Below, one piece after another: positions 21,483-32,800 of a stretch of 64,000 nt of DNA. The notes beneath the pieces are model-generated. The model ran no database searches. It had not been told where the DNA came from and was given only the letters and a program-made list of their open reading frames with translations. Where the stretch lies: assembly GCA_039000515.1 (NCBI GenBank), contig JBCFYV010001001.1, positions 2,331,889 to 2,395,888 on the forward strand, read 5' to 3'. The position numbers were made by a program, and so were the translations under genes. The DNA is from Timema cristinae (taxonomy: Eukaryota > Arthropoda > Insecta > Phasmatodea > Timematidae). The number at the start of each line of letters is the position of its first letter. The stretch's first letter is position 1.

Positions 21483-21852
21483 AAGTGGACAGGAGCTAGA
21501 AAAAAATGAGAAAAGTTGACTTAGACACGTGTCCCATTTGACCCTGTTTCCACTTTATAGTAATGTCTGTACTTCAGTAAGGTGGAGCCGCTTAAACATT
21601 TGTATGGGAAGTGCTCAAAATGGCCATCTTCGGCTTGAATGCAAGCATTGCTATGCGATGCATTTTTGGAATAATGCGTCACACTACGACTGCAGTCTTG
21701 CATTCAGGCTGAAGGTGGCCATTTTTGAGCACTTCCTATAGTGTTGGAAAACTCCATCTTACTGAAGTACAAACATGACTATAGCTTTAAAACAGTGTCA
21801 AATGGGACACAATTTAAACTTGATTTTTTTTTTTTGTTTCTCCTGTCCGCCG
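21483..21852. mobile_element. Long-TIR MITE, about 370 bp
   Basis: The left arm reads TGGACAGGAG, TGTCCCATTTGACCCTG, then GTACTTCAGTAAGGTGGAG; the right arm is its inverse, ending in a block that reads TGTCCCATTTGACACTG on the minus strand and then CTCCTGTCCG. A second inner inverted pair surrounds 'gtgctcaaaatggccat'. No target duplication is clear and it is the only copy in the window. Confidence 0.8.
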
Positions 21853-21960
21853 CTGAAATACAGTCTTTTCAGGCCTTGTTTTCCCTGGCAACAACACATG
21901 GAAGCCGCCTCTGTATTTTATCCAAACAAAAATTATTTCGTTCAAGGTTCTTTTACATTA

Positions 21961-22224
21961 GGGTGACCTGGTGGTCTATGGGTAAGGTGTCAGACTTCTA
22001 TGCTGGGGTCCGGGGTTCAATCCTCGGTCCCGGCACAGATTTATCTGATTACCAAACCCTTCCTTCACCTCTGACAAGACATCTTGTGAATGTGGGGAAT
22101 GACAGGCCTCCACCGTGGTTCGGATTCCACGTTAAACTGTAGGTTCTTCATTTCATCTCCCAATCACCTACCATTACACATTAGAGTAAGTGCGTATAAC
22201 CCGAATGGGTAGTAAGACGCGGTG

Positions 22225-22261
<37 letters not shown>
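21961..22261 (+). mobile_element. SINE family A, full length (A8)
   Basis: B box GGGGTTCAATCCTCGG intact. Target duplication TCTTTTACATTA at 21949-21960 and 22262-22273. The open frame at 21741-22142 largely translates this SINE. Confidence 0.93.
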
Positions 22262-22262
<1 letters not shown>

Positions 22263-22278
22263 CTTTTACATTATTTAT

Positions 22279-22503
22279 TTATTACCGCGTCTTGCTGCTT
22301 GTTCAGGTTATACGCACATGTACTAATTACGCTAATGAACTAAGGATGACTGATGAAGAAGGTTTAATTTATAGGAAATATACCTACATTTGCGTAGGGG
22401 GAGAGTGAGAAAACATATTATAGAAACCATCCTCAGTACACCCGACAGGGATTTGAACCACTTTCTACTTGTCATCAGCAGTCTAGTCTATTGTGAGTGT
22501 GTT
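22279..22503 (-). mobile_element. SINE family B
   Basis: 'accgcgtcttgctgcttgttcagg' (tail) to 'cagtctagtctattgtgag' (head). It abuts a family C copy. Confidence 0.8.
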
Positions 22504-22735
22504 AGCTCAGTCGTTAATGCTTCTTTTTACTGAGCTAACAGTCCCAGGTTTATTTCATGACATAGTCGAAAAATTATAAGATAATCGGTAAAAATTGAGG
22601 CTTCCTTTTTTAATTTAGTGGAAACTGTGTTGTGTCTCTTCTAGACTCGAGCTAGTTTGTAGGACGTGTGCTGGTATATTCTTATTCATTTCAAAACGTG
22701 CACGTTAAATACCTCAAATTAATATTTTTCTCTTT
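22504..22735 (+). mobile_element. SINE family C
   Basis: Head GTTAGCTCAGTCG, weak B box, body 'tgttgtgtctcttctaga' and tail ACGTGCACGTTAAATACCTC. Confidence 0.78.
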
Positions 22736-23149
22736 AGGACGCCAAGCTGCTCAAACGTTTCGCTGATAAAAACAAAACAACAAGAGATTATAAACATTCT
22801 AATAGATATCATGTGTATTAAGTTGTTACGTCTGAGTCAAATTTTTAATATTTTTTTAGAATATTGAGGTTGTTTTACTTTGAGTTTTACGCCCCGTCAA
22901 AAACTGGTTTTGAGTAACGATTGCAAATTTTGTTCCAAGCTTATTTTCTTAAATCTTGTAGTAATATCTTAAATGAGTTCATTATATAACTTGTTCAAAG
23001 TAAAGAGCTTGCTAGTAGCGATCATCAAAGACGCAATTAGAGGACCAACGTGTTCCGAAGAAAATGAAGTTAGATCTCATCACCCTTTTCTTCTCCATCC
23101 AATAAAACATATTAAGGTAAAGTCTATTTTTCTTAGAAAGAACCCTTTA
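22736..23149. other. Non-coding, nothing recognised
   Basis: AT-rich sequence between a SINE and a T3 repeat. No supported feature. Confidence 0.4.
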
Positions 23150-23350
23150 TATAAATACAACCACATATTTTTGTGGCCAACATTGAAAACATTTTATTAT
23201 ATTATTAGTGCTATTTTATAGGTACTAATAATATCTATGTAATGTGTCAGCTGCAGCAGATCATATGACTTGACGTATGAATATATGAGAGTGAATATAA
23301 TAACTCTTTTAGCTGTCAGATAACGCTCTTCCTATGAAAATCTGACTGTA
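23150..23350 (+). mobile_element. MITE-like repeat, family T3 (best preserved)
   Basis: Order: 'ttattatattattagtgctattttat', 'gtcagctgcagcagatcatatg', TTGACGTATGAATATATGAG, 'agctgtcagataacgctcttc'. Useful as the family reference. Confidence 0.7.
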
Positions 23351-23756
23351 CCTTACAGTGCAATACATTAACATTGCTGTTGTCGTAAGATTACACTGCG
23401 GCGAGCCCTTGATCTTCAAAACACGCCTTATGAACACATGTGTGTGACGTATCTCTTTAAACCTCCATACTTGATCCTACTGGTAATTGCTCATTGCATA
23501 TTCAACAGCAAGTCACCCAGTCCGCTTGAGGGCTTGTCGAGACGGATCACACAGAATCGATATAACTTTCGATAATCGACGAGGAGAGGGAGAAGTCTAT
23601 ACGTACAGGATTATATCTCCTCTCTTTTGGTCCTGCCCAAATAAGGAACATATCCATTTTTTCCGGTGTTGTTGTTTGGTTCATTGAAGACGTCTAACAG
23701 ATCTGACGCTGAAGAGTGGTGGTAGGGAATAAATACTTACCAGTTCCTCCTAAGGC
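23351..23756. other. Non-coding, nothing recognised
   Basis: Short open frame at 23487-23687 without recognisable features. Confidence 0.35.
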
Positions 23757-24016
23757 GCTTCGGTGACCGCGTCATCAAACGCGCTACTCTCGCAGTAGAC
23801 TAGACTGTAGATTATGGGGAGATCCAAGTTCGAATCTCGGTCAGGTATACTGAGAGTGGTTTATCCAACATAGTTTTTCCCTCGACCTCCGCGCACATGT
23901 GGTTACACTTCCTCTAAATATAGCCTTCATAATCCCTAAAACCACTATCGTAATTAGTACATTATGTGTGTGTGTGTGTTTTTACAACCCAACGAGTAGT
24001 AAGACGTGGTGATAAG
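23757..24016 (+). mobile_element. SINE family B
   Basis: Head 'cgcttcggtgaccgcgtcatc', B box AGTTCGAATCTCGG, internal (TG)n and tail 'gagtagtaagacgtggtg'. Confidence 0.87.
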
Positions 24017-24034
24017 AAACGCAACTAATTAAAC

Positions 24035-24230
24035 TTAAGTGTCTGGCATAAGGAAGGTCAAATTCAGAGGAAGTGTTCCCGCATTCGCGTAGATGGGAGT
24101 AGTAAACCATTTAGGAAAAAGCCACCTCAGTCCACCCGGCCGAGTTTATACACCAATCTCTCGGTCATTGTCAGCCCAGTCTATTGCGAGAGCTAGAGTT
24201 AGAATAGAACATTCGACTACTGAAGCGGTT
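24035..24230 (-). mobile_element. SINE family B, 3'-truncated
   Basis: Body 'ggaaggtcaaattcagaggaag' through 'cattcgactactgaagcgg'. It lies back to back with the preceding copy in inverted orientation. Confidence 0.75.
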
Positions 24231-24817
24231 ATGACTACTTTACACAATTAATCGCTGGTGTGTGTAGTGGGGTAGGGTGGAATAATTTAAAAGAGATTGG
24301 GGTGCTGTTTTTATATGCACTTTTAATATAGCTACTTTTAAGGAGGCCATCTACTGGAATAATGAGACGCGTAACATTCGTCCATAAATACAGCGTTTTT
24401 TTTAAGAAGTGGCTTGTTATTTGGAACATACAGTTCATGCACAGATGGAGGTGAAAAGTATCAACATGTATACACGAATTGCTAACAGAAGAAAGGATAA
24501 CATGTCCAAAAACAAAAAAATTTCAAGATAAATATTTATTTTTTTCAATCCAGGGCTTGTTCCCTTTCTGCGGTAAACGTAAGTGACGTCACACAATGGT
24601 ATTTTACAGCATAGGCATCGTTTACTGCCTAAAGGAAACATATGTCTATAGTGTCTATGCATTTGTGAATAACTCAATTTACGTAATTTGTGGACATGTT
24701 TTGTTTATGCGGATCGCAATCCATAGTTAAGAAAATCTCTACATTTTAAGTGTTATCTTTAAAAAAAAGTTAAAACGTGATATTGGACAATTTTCAACGA
24801 CCTCTTTATCTGAAAGT
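24231..24817. other. Non-coding, nothing recognised
   Basis: Minus-strand open frames of 67 and 80 codons show no recognisable motif and poor codon bias. Confidence 0.35.
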
Positions 24818-25045
24818 TATTTAACGTGCACTTACTGGACCGACTGATTATATCGGCACACAATTTATAAACTAACTTAAATCTAGAACAGATACAACAC
24901 CCAGAGTCATCAGTCGCTAATTCCTCACTGTGAAAGGGAGAACCCACATTTCACCAATGATACATTTTTTTTGGCTACGCCAGGAATTGAACGCCGGACC
25001 TCTAGCTCAGCAGACAGACACGCTACCGACTGGGCTAAGGTTTCG
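24818..25045 (-). mobile_element. SINE family C, full length
   Basis: From the tail ('tatttaacgtgcacttactgg') to the head ('gctaccgactgggctaagg'). It is the most complete minus-strand copy of the family. Confidence 0.86.
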
Positions 25046-25539
25046 GACCAAGCTTGAGCTACAAATATTATAGTTTTTGACTACGGGTCATGCCATCTTT
25101 ATGAGAAAAATCCAAAACTTGAAAAAAAAAAAACCAGAAAAAAACTGATAGGTTGGTAGAGCCATAATTATATACAAATATTCGCAACAGACCAATTTTT
25201 TCTTAGGGGATGTCCCCCCCCCTCACCCCCCCACCCAGGTATTATTTTATTATCTCAGAACGCTTCCTCCTGTTTTGAAATAATCTAAAAATAGCTAAAA
25301 ACAACAAGGAACAGGTTTTGTTTAAAATCTGAAATTGTGCCTGTTGGAGACAATCCTAAATCCTAGTTTATATTATTATTGACTGGTTTTTAAGCTTTAA
25401 AACTACCATTCTATTTTTTTTTAATCCGTGGTGGGAACATATGACCCTTCAAGTTAATGGAGTTTCCAAGAAAAATTTCTTAAGACAATAGCTTAAACTG
25501 GCTTACCCAACCCTACATATGGAATAAAGTACAGAAATA
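25046..25539. other. Non-coding, nothing recognised
   Basis: C-rich run at 25214-25237; otherwise AT-rich with no supported feature. Confidence 0.4.
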
Positions 25540-25760
25540 CCTTGATTTTTTTTATAGGAAATCCGTTCTGAAAGGTATTATTTCGTACCAGAATCCTACT
25601 CTATAGTAGTGTTTTGGTAGGATAAAAGGCCTTCCAAAAGGACTTCCAACATTACTGAAAGGCTTTTTATCGTACCAAAATACTATTCACAGCATTCTGG
25701 GACAAAATAAGGCCTTCCAGAAGGAACTTCCAACCAAAACCAAGGCTTATAGTAACCAAA
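25540..25760. mobile_element. Palindromic MITE, family T4
   Basis: 'ggaaatccgttctgaaaggtatt', 'cctactctatagtagtgttttggtaggat' and the inverse 'aggccttccagaaggaacttcc'. Shorter copies at 42130-42240 and 47815-47930. Confidence 0.65.
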
Positions 25761-26384
25761 TGAAGGGTTTATACATGTACAAATGTAAATTATTGGTTTA
25801 GGCACTACTTGAGATAGAAACAGTCTCTGGTTATCAAATTGACCCTTCTGACCACTGAACTACGGGAATTGTTTACTTTTTCATCACTTTTGTGTTTAAG
25901 ATTAAAGGACTAGTCTCAAACTACATCCAACATTTTTCCTCTTCCACTTTATACAGCGTGAGGAAGTAATCAGTTGCACGCAACGTGCGTTTGGTAGTTT
26001 CAAGGTCAGTAGCAAGTACTAGTAAACATTACTTTTCTCTTTTGGGTAATTTCCTCACGTCCAAACAACTGTATTAGCCGTTTGAAAACAAATCTACTCA
26101 CTGACTAGATGTAAAGATACTTATTATTTTTTTGTTTGAAACTTTCAAGCCCTACGTTTCAGTTATTAGGGCTATGGACCTCCTGATTATAGTGGGTTTG
26201 GAATCACTGGTGAGTTACCGGTTTCCACTTGATTTTATCAGAAAGAATTTGGACCAAAGATTTTTCGAGTTTTATTTAATCATTCTCCAATGCTATTTTT
26301 GCTACTAACTGGTTAAATTTATAATTAGAAGGCTGGTTCCCAAAGGAAATGCACCAGCACTCGCCCGGGAAGAGAGAATAACGC
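25761..26384. other. Non-coding, nothing recognised
   Basis: No supported feature. Confidence 0.4.
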
Positions 26385-26600
26385 TACAAAATTGAAATTA
26401 TTTCGTAATACCCGTCCGCGCTATTAGTAGGGATGAAGAAGGTAGAATTTAGATCAAATATACCCGCATTTGCGAGGAAGGTAGAGTGGGAAACCTTCTA
26501 AAAAATCTCCTAAATACATTCGAACAAGATTCGAACACTCCAACCTTTCCGTCCCCTGCAAGCAATACTTGGGTGACTACTTAGTCCCCATACCCATCGA
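26385..26600 (-). mobile_element. SINE family B, decayed
   Basis: 'aataccc...agggatgaagaaggtagaatttag', 'tacccgcatttgcgaggaagg'; B box decayed on the minus strand. Confidence 0.65.
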
Positions 26601-26691
26601 TACTTATGTGCATGATCAGACATTGCTGGTGATGCTAAACTAAGTAATAGAATGTTAAAAATAGTTCCAAACGCACTTGAATACCATTAAG

Positions 26692-27060
26692 GTGGGGATG
26701 TAGGAAACACGAGTTAAGGGGCAGTGTTTTTGCAGTTTTTATAGCAGAACTTATTTTGGCTAAATAAATAAATTGAGTAGAAACAGAAAGTTTAATTTTC
26801 TTCACATGTTAATATCAACAGGGTGTCATAAGTACAACGCCTTTAGATGATAAACTTTTTAAATAAATATAATTTAAAAAATCATTAAATTCCAGGAAAT
26901 CCATGACAGATATTCAACAACTGTTGGAGGTCACCGAATATGTGGAGAAAATTTAACTCTACGTACTGAAAAAAAAGATTTAATTTTTACTTTGACCAAA
27001 TGTTTTGCTATAAAAACTGAAAAAAAAAGCGCCCATACCGTAACACTCCCACTATGATAG
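26692..27060. mobile_element. Long-TIR MITE, family T1, uninterrupted
   Basis: Starts TTAAGGTGGGGATGTAGG; the 5' arm reads 'cagtgtttttgcagtttttatagc' and the 3' arm is its inverse ('gctataaaaactg'). With about 370 bp it shows the length of a T1 without insertions. Confidence 0.75.
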
Positions 27061-28282
27061 TTGAGCGTAAATTTCCTCATCGCCAGAAAACAAGTGGGTT
27101 TTATAACGTGTCTGGGGGGGAGCTGTCCGGCAGTAAGAGAACAAATGGGAGAGAAGAAAAATGTTGATACAATTTGTTTGGATGTGTGTCCCACCCTCCC
27201 CCTTCTCATTAGATCATTCAATTTACAAAGATCCATTCTACTCTCTTAAACCAGTAATCTGCCGTTTCTCGGACATTTAACTCCTTAAATATGTAGATTT
27301 TGAACTTTTCAGAATGGAAAATGTCAATTTTTAAACTCTGTTTACAAATCTTTATATTTATAGGGTGATAGAAAATAGTTTTGTGTTCATTCCATCAACA
27401 CAAAACTAGTGTACTGTTAAAGGTATTGCCAATATTGATTAACCTAACCACAACACCTGATTTGTACTCTCTCAGCTACCTAGGGAGCCCCCTTAACAAA
27501 ACCATCCCCGTTTTACACAATTTTTTTATTGTTATCAATAATATTACTATGACAAAAAGCTTCTGTGACACCAATGAGCTCCAAAAATAAGGTTTATATT
27601 TTGGTTTCTACGCATCACTGGAAAATATGGACTGTGGATGGGAGCGTGATTTTAGAAACTGATTGTACCTTATAGAGAAAAAAAATGTAAAGGAATCCAA
27701 GTAAGAAAAATGAAAAGGGTTACAAGATACTTAAGACTCTAGAGAGAGATAGAGGGGAGGGATGGGGGGGGGGAGCTGTTTGCGTGCAACCCTCTCAATT
27801 GCCCCTCAGGGAGGAACCTATGTAAACAGAGTTTGTCCCACAGGAAGGTTCCTGACGAGAGTTATGTCTTGCTGGAGGCGAATCTTTCCTAGCTCGCGAT
27901 ATGAAGCTGTGACAGACCTGAGGGACCACAGGTGGGGGACCCTATCTCTCTCCCTTCAACCTCTTAGCCCTTCAAGGGCAGCCGGCCAGACGTACCCCCC
28001 CCCCCCCACGTCCACTACCTTATTCTCTGAGGAAAAAGGGGTATATGACTGACCAACACCATCTTCTTCGCATCAAGGTAACAGGTTGTGTGTATGAGTC
28101 ATCGCTTCTAAAGAAAACTACTCCACACTGGATATCATCTCTAAATAGATTGAAAGTCACTATTTGGATACAGCGTTGTCATTTATCTTGTTTCATTATG
28201 TTAATCTTCCTTAAATATAAGATAAATCGCAACGCAAGCTTGTCGATGTTGCCAGTAGCTTTATTATTTTTATGTTTAATAC
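27061..28282. other. Non-coding, nothing firmly recognised
   Basis: Contains a moderately GC-rich segment (27760-28030) with a 96-codon + strand frame. It is flanked by G- and C-runs, and I find no domain, signal peptide or paired splice sites that would make it an exon. Confidence 0.4.
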
Positions 28283-28435
28283 CGCTGTCATCCCTACCCG
28301 TTTGGGTTTATACATAGGTACTAATTGCACTAATTTATGAGAAAGGTGGGATTTAGATGATGTGTACCCTCATTTGCGTGGAGGGAGCGTGGCGTGGCAC
28401 TTCAACTATTGCTAGAGTGACGCCTTATAACAGGT
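28283..28435 (-). mobile_element. SINE family B, truncated
   Basis: 'ccgctgtcatccctacccgtttggg' to 'attgctagagtgacgcctta'; middle part deleted. Confidence 0.65.
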
Positions 28436-28984
28436 TAGCAAACTTTGATCCGGCCCGCGAGACATGTCTGGCCTGCCTTCTTGTCTGCAATGCTTTTGTA
28501 CGTTTATTAAAAACAATAGTTTAATTTTAGTGCGAACATAATTTTGAATAATAAAAAAACACATAGAACCATTTCAAACTGTGCTATTTTTCCTTTTTTT
28601 TAATCACTTTAAATAAATAATTGATCGTGAGAATTTTTGATTTACATATTTAAATAAGTATTGCTTTGAGCTATTTGCCAATTCACATTAAAATCTGGGA
28701 AAATACTGGGTTTTTAATATTTTAAATACACATTATTTATTTTAAATCCATACCATTAAATAGCTATCATAGAGTTACATTGGTGGGCACGTGAACTAGG
28801 GTGTCAAGCTCGTCTAGTTTGGTTTATCGTTGAGGGAAGGCATAAAAATACACGCACAAAAACTTCACATAGATAACTGTCTTTCCTTACAGCCTTTGGT
28901 TTAGAACTCCAGCCGTCTAGTAAAGATTATGGTTGGCAACCGGCCTTATAGCCCTTGTGGCGAATTTCTATATTAAAAGGAGGT
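28436..28984. other. Non-coding, nothing recognised
   Basis: 'tttgatccggcccgcgagacatgtctggcc' near 28447 resembles the edge of a DNA transposon, but no partner terminus was found. Confidence 0.35.
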
Positions 28985-29185
28985 TGAATTGCTACAGTCG
29001 AATTTTAAAAGGAAGATCCTTTTAATGAGAGCTAAAAGAAAAGTTACTAGATTTACTTTCACTTTTCAATGCGTCAAGTCATGGAATCTGCAGCTGTCCA
29101 TTTTGATAAATATTATCAATACCTTTAAAATAACAATATCGCTGATCACACACACATAAATGAAACATTTTCTTAAAATATCTTC
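28985..29185 (-). mobile_element. MITE-like repeat, family T3
   Basis: 'gttactagatttactttcac', 'caatgcgtcaagtcatgg', 'tctgcagctgtccattttgat'. Confidence 0.65.
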
Positions 29186-29206
29186 CATAAATATTTATGT
29201 GGACAC

Positions 29207-29440
29207 TTTAGCACAGTCGGTACGTGTCTTCCTACTGAGATAAGGGTCCCGGGTTCGATTCCCAACATAAAGGAAAAAGTATCATAGTGAATGTGTGGTT
29301 TTTTTCCCCCTTTCACAGTGAAGAATTAATAGCCCAGAAACTTTGTGCTGTATCCTAGATTTAAGTTAGTTTATAAATCGTGTACTGATATAATCAGTCG
29401 GTACCAGAAAGGGCGCGTTAAATATCTCAAATATGTAAAT
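29207..29440 (+). mobile_element. SINE family C, full length
   Basis: Head 'ctttagcacagtcggtacg', B box GGGTTCGATTCCCAACAT, tail 'ataatcagtcggtaccag' and 'gggcgcgttaaatatctc'. Confidence 0.88.
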
Positions 29441-29942
29441 TGGACTGTAAAAGATATTGCTAATTTGTTTTGAAGCTGGTCATGACGTTTCTTAGCGATT
29501 GTTTTGTCGTCCTGACGTATTTGCTCATGGATACTCTAGCGCTTGCAAACACGACGGAGGACAAAATAGATAATTAAAATAGTTCTTTCTCGATGCCTTT
29601 TAAGGGCACGTCAGAATACTTAATTTGGAAGACCAGAAAATAAATAGATCTCATCTACCTATGAGGTCACGTCTTACAATGTTAATGGATGGAAATGATA
29701 CATGTATAGAGTTCTTCTAATAAATAAACACCTGTGGTATGGTGTAGGCAGGTGTTATCCCTTGCCGTGTCGTGGAAAGTTGCCAGATTAGGCAGATCTA
29801 GTTAAAACTGTACCTGTGATATGTTCTCACACATTCGCTCCCTATTTGACCAATCATACATAGGTTCAAGCGATGAGACAATTCACAAGTAGACTCAATT
29901 TACCCCAGAATGAAAACAATCCTTTTTTTTTAATTTTTTTTT
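29441..29942. other. Non-coding, nothing recognised
   Basis: No supported feature. A stretch near 29750-29850 ('gtgttatcccttgccgtg', 'ttaaaactgtacctgtgat', 'atgttctcac') resembles 43715-43780. Confidence 0.4.
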
Positions 29943-30215
29943 TTAGCACTACGCCCCTTCGGAATATACGCTAATGTTTTTGGGTATTAGGAAGGTTACA
30001 TTTAAAGGAAGTGTAACCACATTTGCGTAGAAGATGAATGAGAACAGTTTTTTGATAAACCACCCTCAGTACACCCGACTAAGATTCGAACCTTGAAACT
30101 AATAGGTTAGAATTGAGGATGGTAAAATTTAGAGAAAATGTACCCTCATTTGTGAGCAAGGAGAGCGGGAAACTCTTTAGGTAAAATCAGTCTCAACACA
30201 CCCGACCTAGTACAT
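29943..30215 (-). mobile_element. Two adjoining truncated SINE B copies
   Basis: The first (29943-30100) runs from 'agcactacgccccttcgg' to 'acccgactaagattcgaacc'. A second body copy starts at 30105 ('aggttagaattgaggatgg') and ends 'acacccgacctag'. The repeat of the body suggests tandem insertion or internal duplication. Confidence 0.65.
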
Positions 30216-30217
30216 CA

Positions 30218-30440
30218 TCATAGCTCAATCGGAGGCGTGTCTGCCTACTTGGCTAAGGGTCCCAGGCTCGATTCCCGGCATGATCGAAAAAAATATCATT
30301 TGTGGAATTTCAGGTTTCCTCTTTTTCACAGTGACTATTTAACGTTTATGGGACTGGATGTTGTGTCTGTTCTAGATTTAAGTTACTATAGGTCGTGTAC
30401 TGGTATAGTCGGTTGGTTTAAAAAGTGTATCTTAAATAAT
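30218..30440 (+). mobile_element. SINE family C
   Basis: Head CATAGCTCAATCGGAGGCG, B box GGCTCGATTCCCGGCATG, tail 'gtatagtcggttgg'. It sits inside a split family B copy: B sequence resumes at 30441 with 'acacccgacctggtttcg'. Confidence 0.82.
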
Positions 30441-30540
30441 ACACCCGACCTGGTTTCGAACCCTGATCTCCCCGTCACAGCACTCTAGTCCATTGCGAGT
30501 GCGATGCCTTAGTCAAGACCATCTCAACGCCGAAACGGGG
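30441..30540 (-). mobile_element. SINE family B, head fragment
   Basis: 'acacccgacctggtttcgaacc', 'agtccattgcgagtgcgatgcc', 'gccgaaacgggg'. This is probably the other half of the copy interrupted by the family C SINE at 30218. Confidence 0.7.
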
Positions 30541-31244
30541 TCAATTCATGCGAATATTTTTAGTTGTTTATAGCGGGATGGTTTTTAACATACTATCACT
30601 AATTATTAGAGAAGAGTTTATTTTTTATTTTTGTGTGAAGCAAAAGTAATGCTGGTCGGTTTCGCCAGACAAGATGAAGATGGGTGGGGTAGGTTAAGTG
30701 CTGCCTCTACTTTATAATCTTAATGGCGCTGAGCCATCAAGGAAACACTTCACGACACTCGGCCTCGGCGAACAGAAGTGTTGGGTGGGTTGGGGGGCGC
30801 AGAGGGGGGGGGGGCAATCGTGTAGTTCACATTGGGGTCGTAGGCGGAGTCTGGAGGAAGTACAGTTTATTCTCTATAGTTCGAGTTGAATGATACCGGT
30901 GCCATCTCGAACTATCCAAAACTCAACTATACGGAATAAACCGGAATAATTAACAGGATTTAAGTATGTACTTAATCTACGGGCCGGTTTCATAGTCAGA
31001 CTGCTAGTGCTACGCTATAATTAATCCAAGATGACACACCTATATCAGAATGGACTGGGTCAGTTTCATATGCGAAACTGGCCCATTTTATTCGAGTTTA
31101 GGTAGGTGTCTTGTAATAAGTGTAGCGCCAGCACTTTAGGAATACTCAGTCTGACTATGAAAAGGGCCCTACAGGGTTTTTATTTTTAACCATTACGATT
31201 TCAGTCTGTGACCTGGGTTAATTTTTTATTCAAGCCATATATTT
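30541..31244. other. Non-coding, nothing firmly recognised
   Basis: Imperfect inverted pair near 30985-31170 ('ggccggtttcatagtcagactg' and 'cagtctgactatgaaaagggccc') points to a small MITE of about 190 bp, with inner arms 'tgactgggtcagtttcatatgcg'. Not seen elsewhere in the window. Confidence 0.5.
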
Positions 31245-31462
31245 TCCACTATTGTCGTCTTATGCCCGTTCAGTTTATATGCTTGAGTACTAATTACGCT
31301 AATGGGTTAGGAATTGGGAAAGTTGAATTTAGATAAAGTGAATCCGCATTTGGTTGGAGGGAGAGTTGAAACCCATTTAGGAACCACTCCCAGTTCACCC
31401 AACCGTGATTCTAACATCCATCTATCCGTCCTTGGCAGTCTAGCTCAACACGACTAACTTAT
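31245..31462 (-). mobile_element. SINE family B (B-I head), 5'-truncated
   Basis: 'cttatgcccgttcagtttatatgc' to 'tctagctcaacacgacta'. It is interrupted at its head by a C fragment. Confidence 0.75.
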
Positions 31463-31535
31463 AATCTAACTTAAGACTAGGACAGGCACAACATCCAGTA
31501 CCCCACCATTAATTCATCACTGTGAAAGAACATGT
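31463..31535 (-). mobile_element. SINE family C fragment
   Basis: 'aatctaacttaagactaggacag', 'taattcatcactgtgaaag'; middle of the family only. Confidence 0.65.
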
Positions 31536-31984
31536 TTTAAAATAAAATGATGTTTTTTTGTTTCGCGATTGTGGCAACAAGAGATAGTATTATTGTGCAT
31601 AAATGAATAAATTAAAAAGTATTATATTCACACTTCTATCGTCTTATAACGGACTACCATAAATTATAAAATAAATAAATGTTTTTTATAACCAAGAGAC
31701 AAAGCCATACAAAATATTAGTTTAGAAATAAAATGCTTTCATTCTGTAAACACATGCGCACGAACACAACCGAATATTGTTTGTATGATATCATCAACCA
31801 CGCTCATCTCATCCATTTCGCCATCTTTATAAATCGTAAGAGAAGGCTGCCTTTTAGAAGTTCTCGTTTTAAAGTATTTTTAAGTGAACCACAGATGCCG
31901 TTCCCACAAAAAGTATTATCCAAATGTCATTTTCATAGAGTTAGTATTTCAATAATGTAAAAACACTTAAGAGAAAGAAATAAT
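31536..31984. other. Non-coding, nothing recognised
   Basis: Short + strand frame at 31733-31960 without recognisable features. Confidence 0.35.
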
Positions 31985-32110
31985 TAAAAACCAATATTTT
32001 TTTTTGTGAAAGTTTTGTCTATCAAAGTGACAGCAGCTCAACATAATGGTCTTGCAAATCATATGTTTTGGCGTATGGATATATGAAAGTATATTTGATA
32101 ACTTTTCCTA
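31985..32110 (+). mobile_element. MITE-like repeat T3, partial
   Basis: 'gacagcagctcaacataatgg', 'ttttggcgtatggatatatg', 'gataacttttcctagttg'. Confidence 0.55.
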
Positions 32111-32604
32111 GTTGTAAACTACCACCATTGCCTACGCTGGATGGACTATAGTTTTTGGGGATTTTTTTCCCCTGACTCGTACATGAGCCGAAACTTCCAA
32201 GACACTCCTAACATCTGTGACAAGTCTAAGCGTCCAAAGTGAACGGCCCTACGCTAATTCCGAGTTTGTGAATCAGTTCGGTCGAGCTGCGGCGTCGCTT
32301 GGCACGGTTCCACTGGAGACGCCAAGTGGGGCGGTGCCTCTTGGCACAGCTCCCACGATAGAGGTGTGGGAGGGGGCGGCTTGGAAACTGGGGCGTCTTG
32401 TGTTTTGAGTCGCAGGACGTTCTTCGTACTCGTTATTTTTTCCCTCTATTAATATTCCATCGTGATCTCGATGCTATTCCCGTGTTTCGAAAGCAAACGG
32501 AAGAAATTTCATCTTGGACTGTCACCTAGTGCATGTGGAAGTTACTCTCTACACCGGAAGAATTCTGATTTTTTCTATCAATGTAACCTGGGTCGGTGGA
32601 AACG
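32111..32604. other. Non-coding; GC-rich patch 32220-32400
   Basis: The patch has a 63-codon + frame with in-phase repetition of G-T-V/A-P motifs. No splice sites or domain are supported, so I leave it unassigned. Confidence 0.35.
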
Positions 32605-32800
32605 CCTTCTAAGTTTTTAACCATGTCTGGTCAGGTTTTTTCCGAGGATGTAAAGGTTGGGGTTTAAATTTCGGTTGGTTGTACTAAGGGTTGTTTTCCC
32701 TGGATGATTTATCATCCCCTCTTCACGCAAATTCAGGTAAATTCCATCTGAATTCAATATTCCTCATCCCATAATGGGTTGTAAGATGCCCTTTAAATAA
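32605..32800 (+). mobile_element. SINE family B, decayed
   Basis: 'cggtggaaacgccttctaag', 'cggttggttgtactaagggt', 'acgcaaattcaggtaaattcc'. Confidence 0.6.

Noticed and set aside
21741..22142. 133-codon + frame ending [11 protein letters not shown]
   Set aside because: The C-terminal half is SINE A translation, identical in kind to frames at 11397 and 41538; the N-terminal half is MITE.
27762..28052. 96-codon + frame as an exon
   Set aside because: Flanked by G- and C-runs, with weak splice-like sites only, and no family resemblance.
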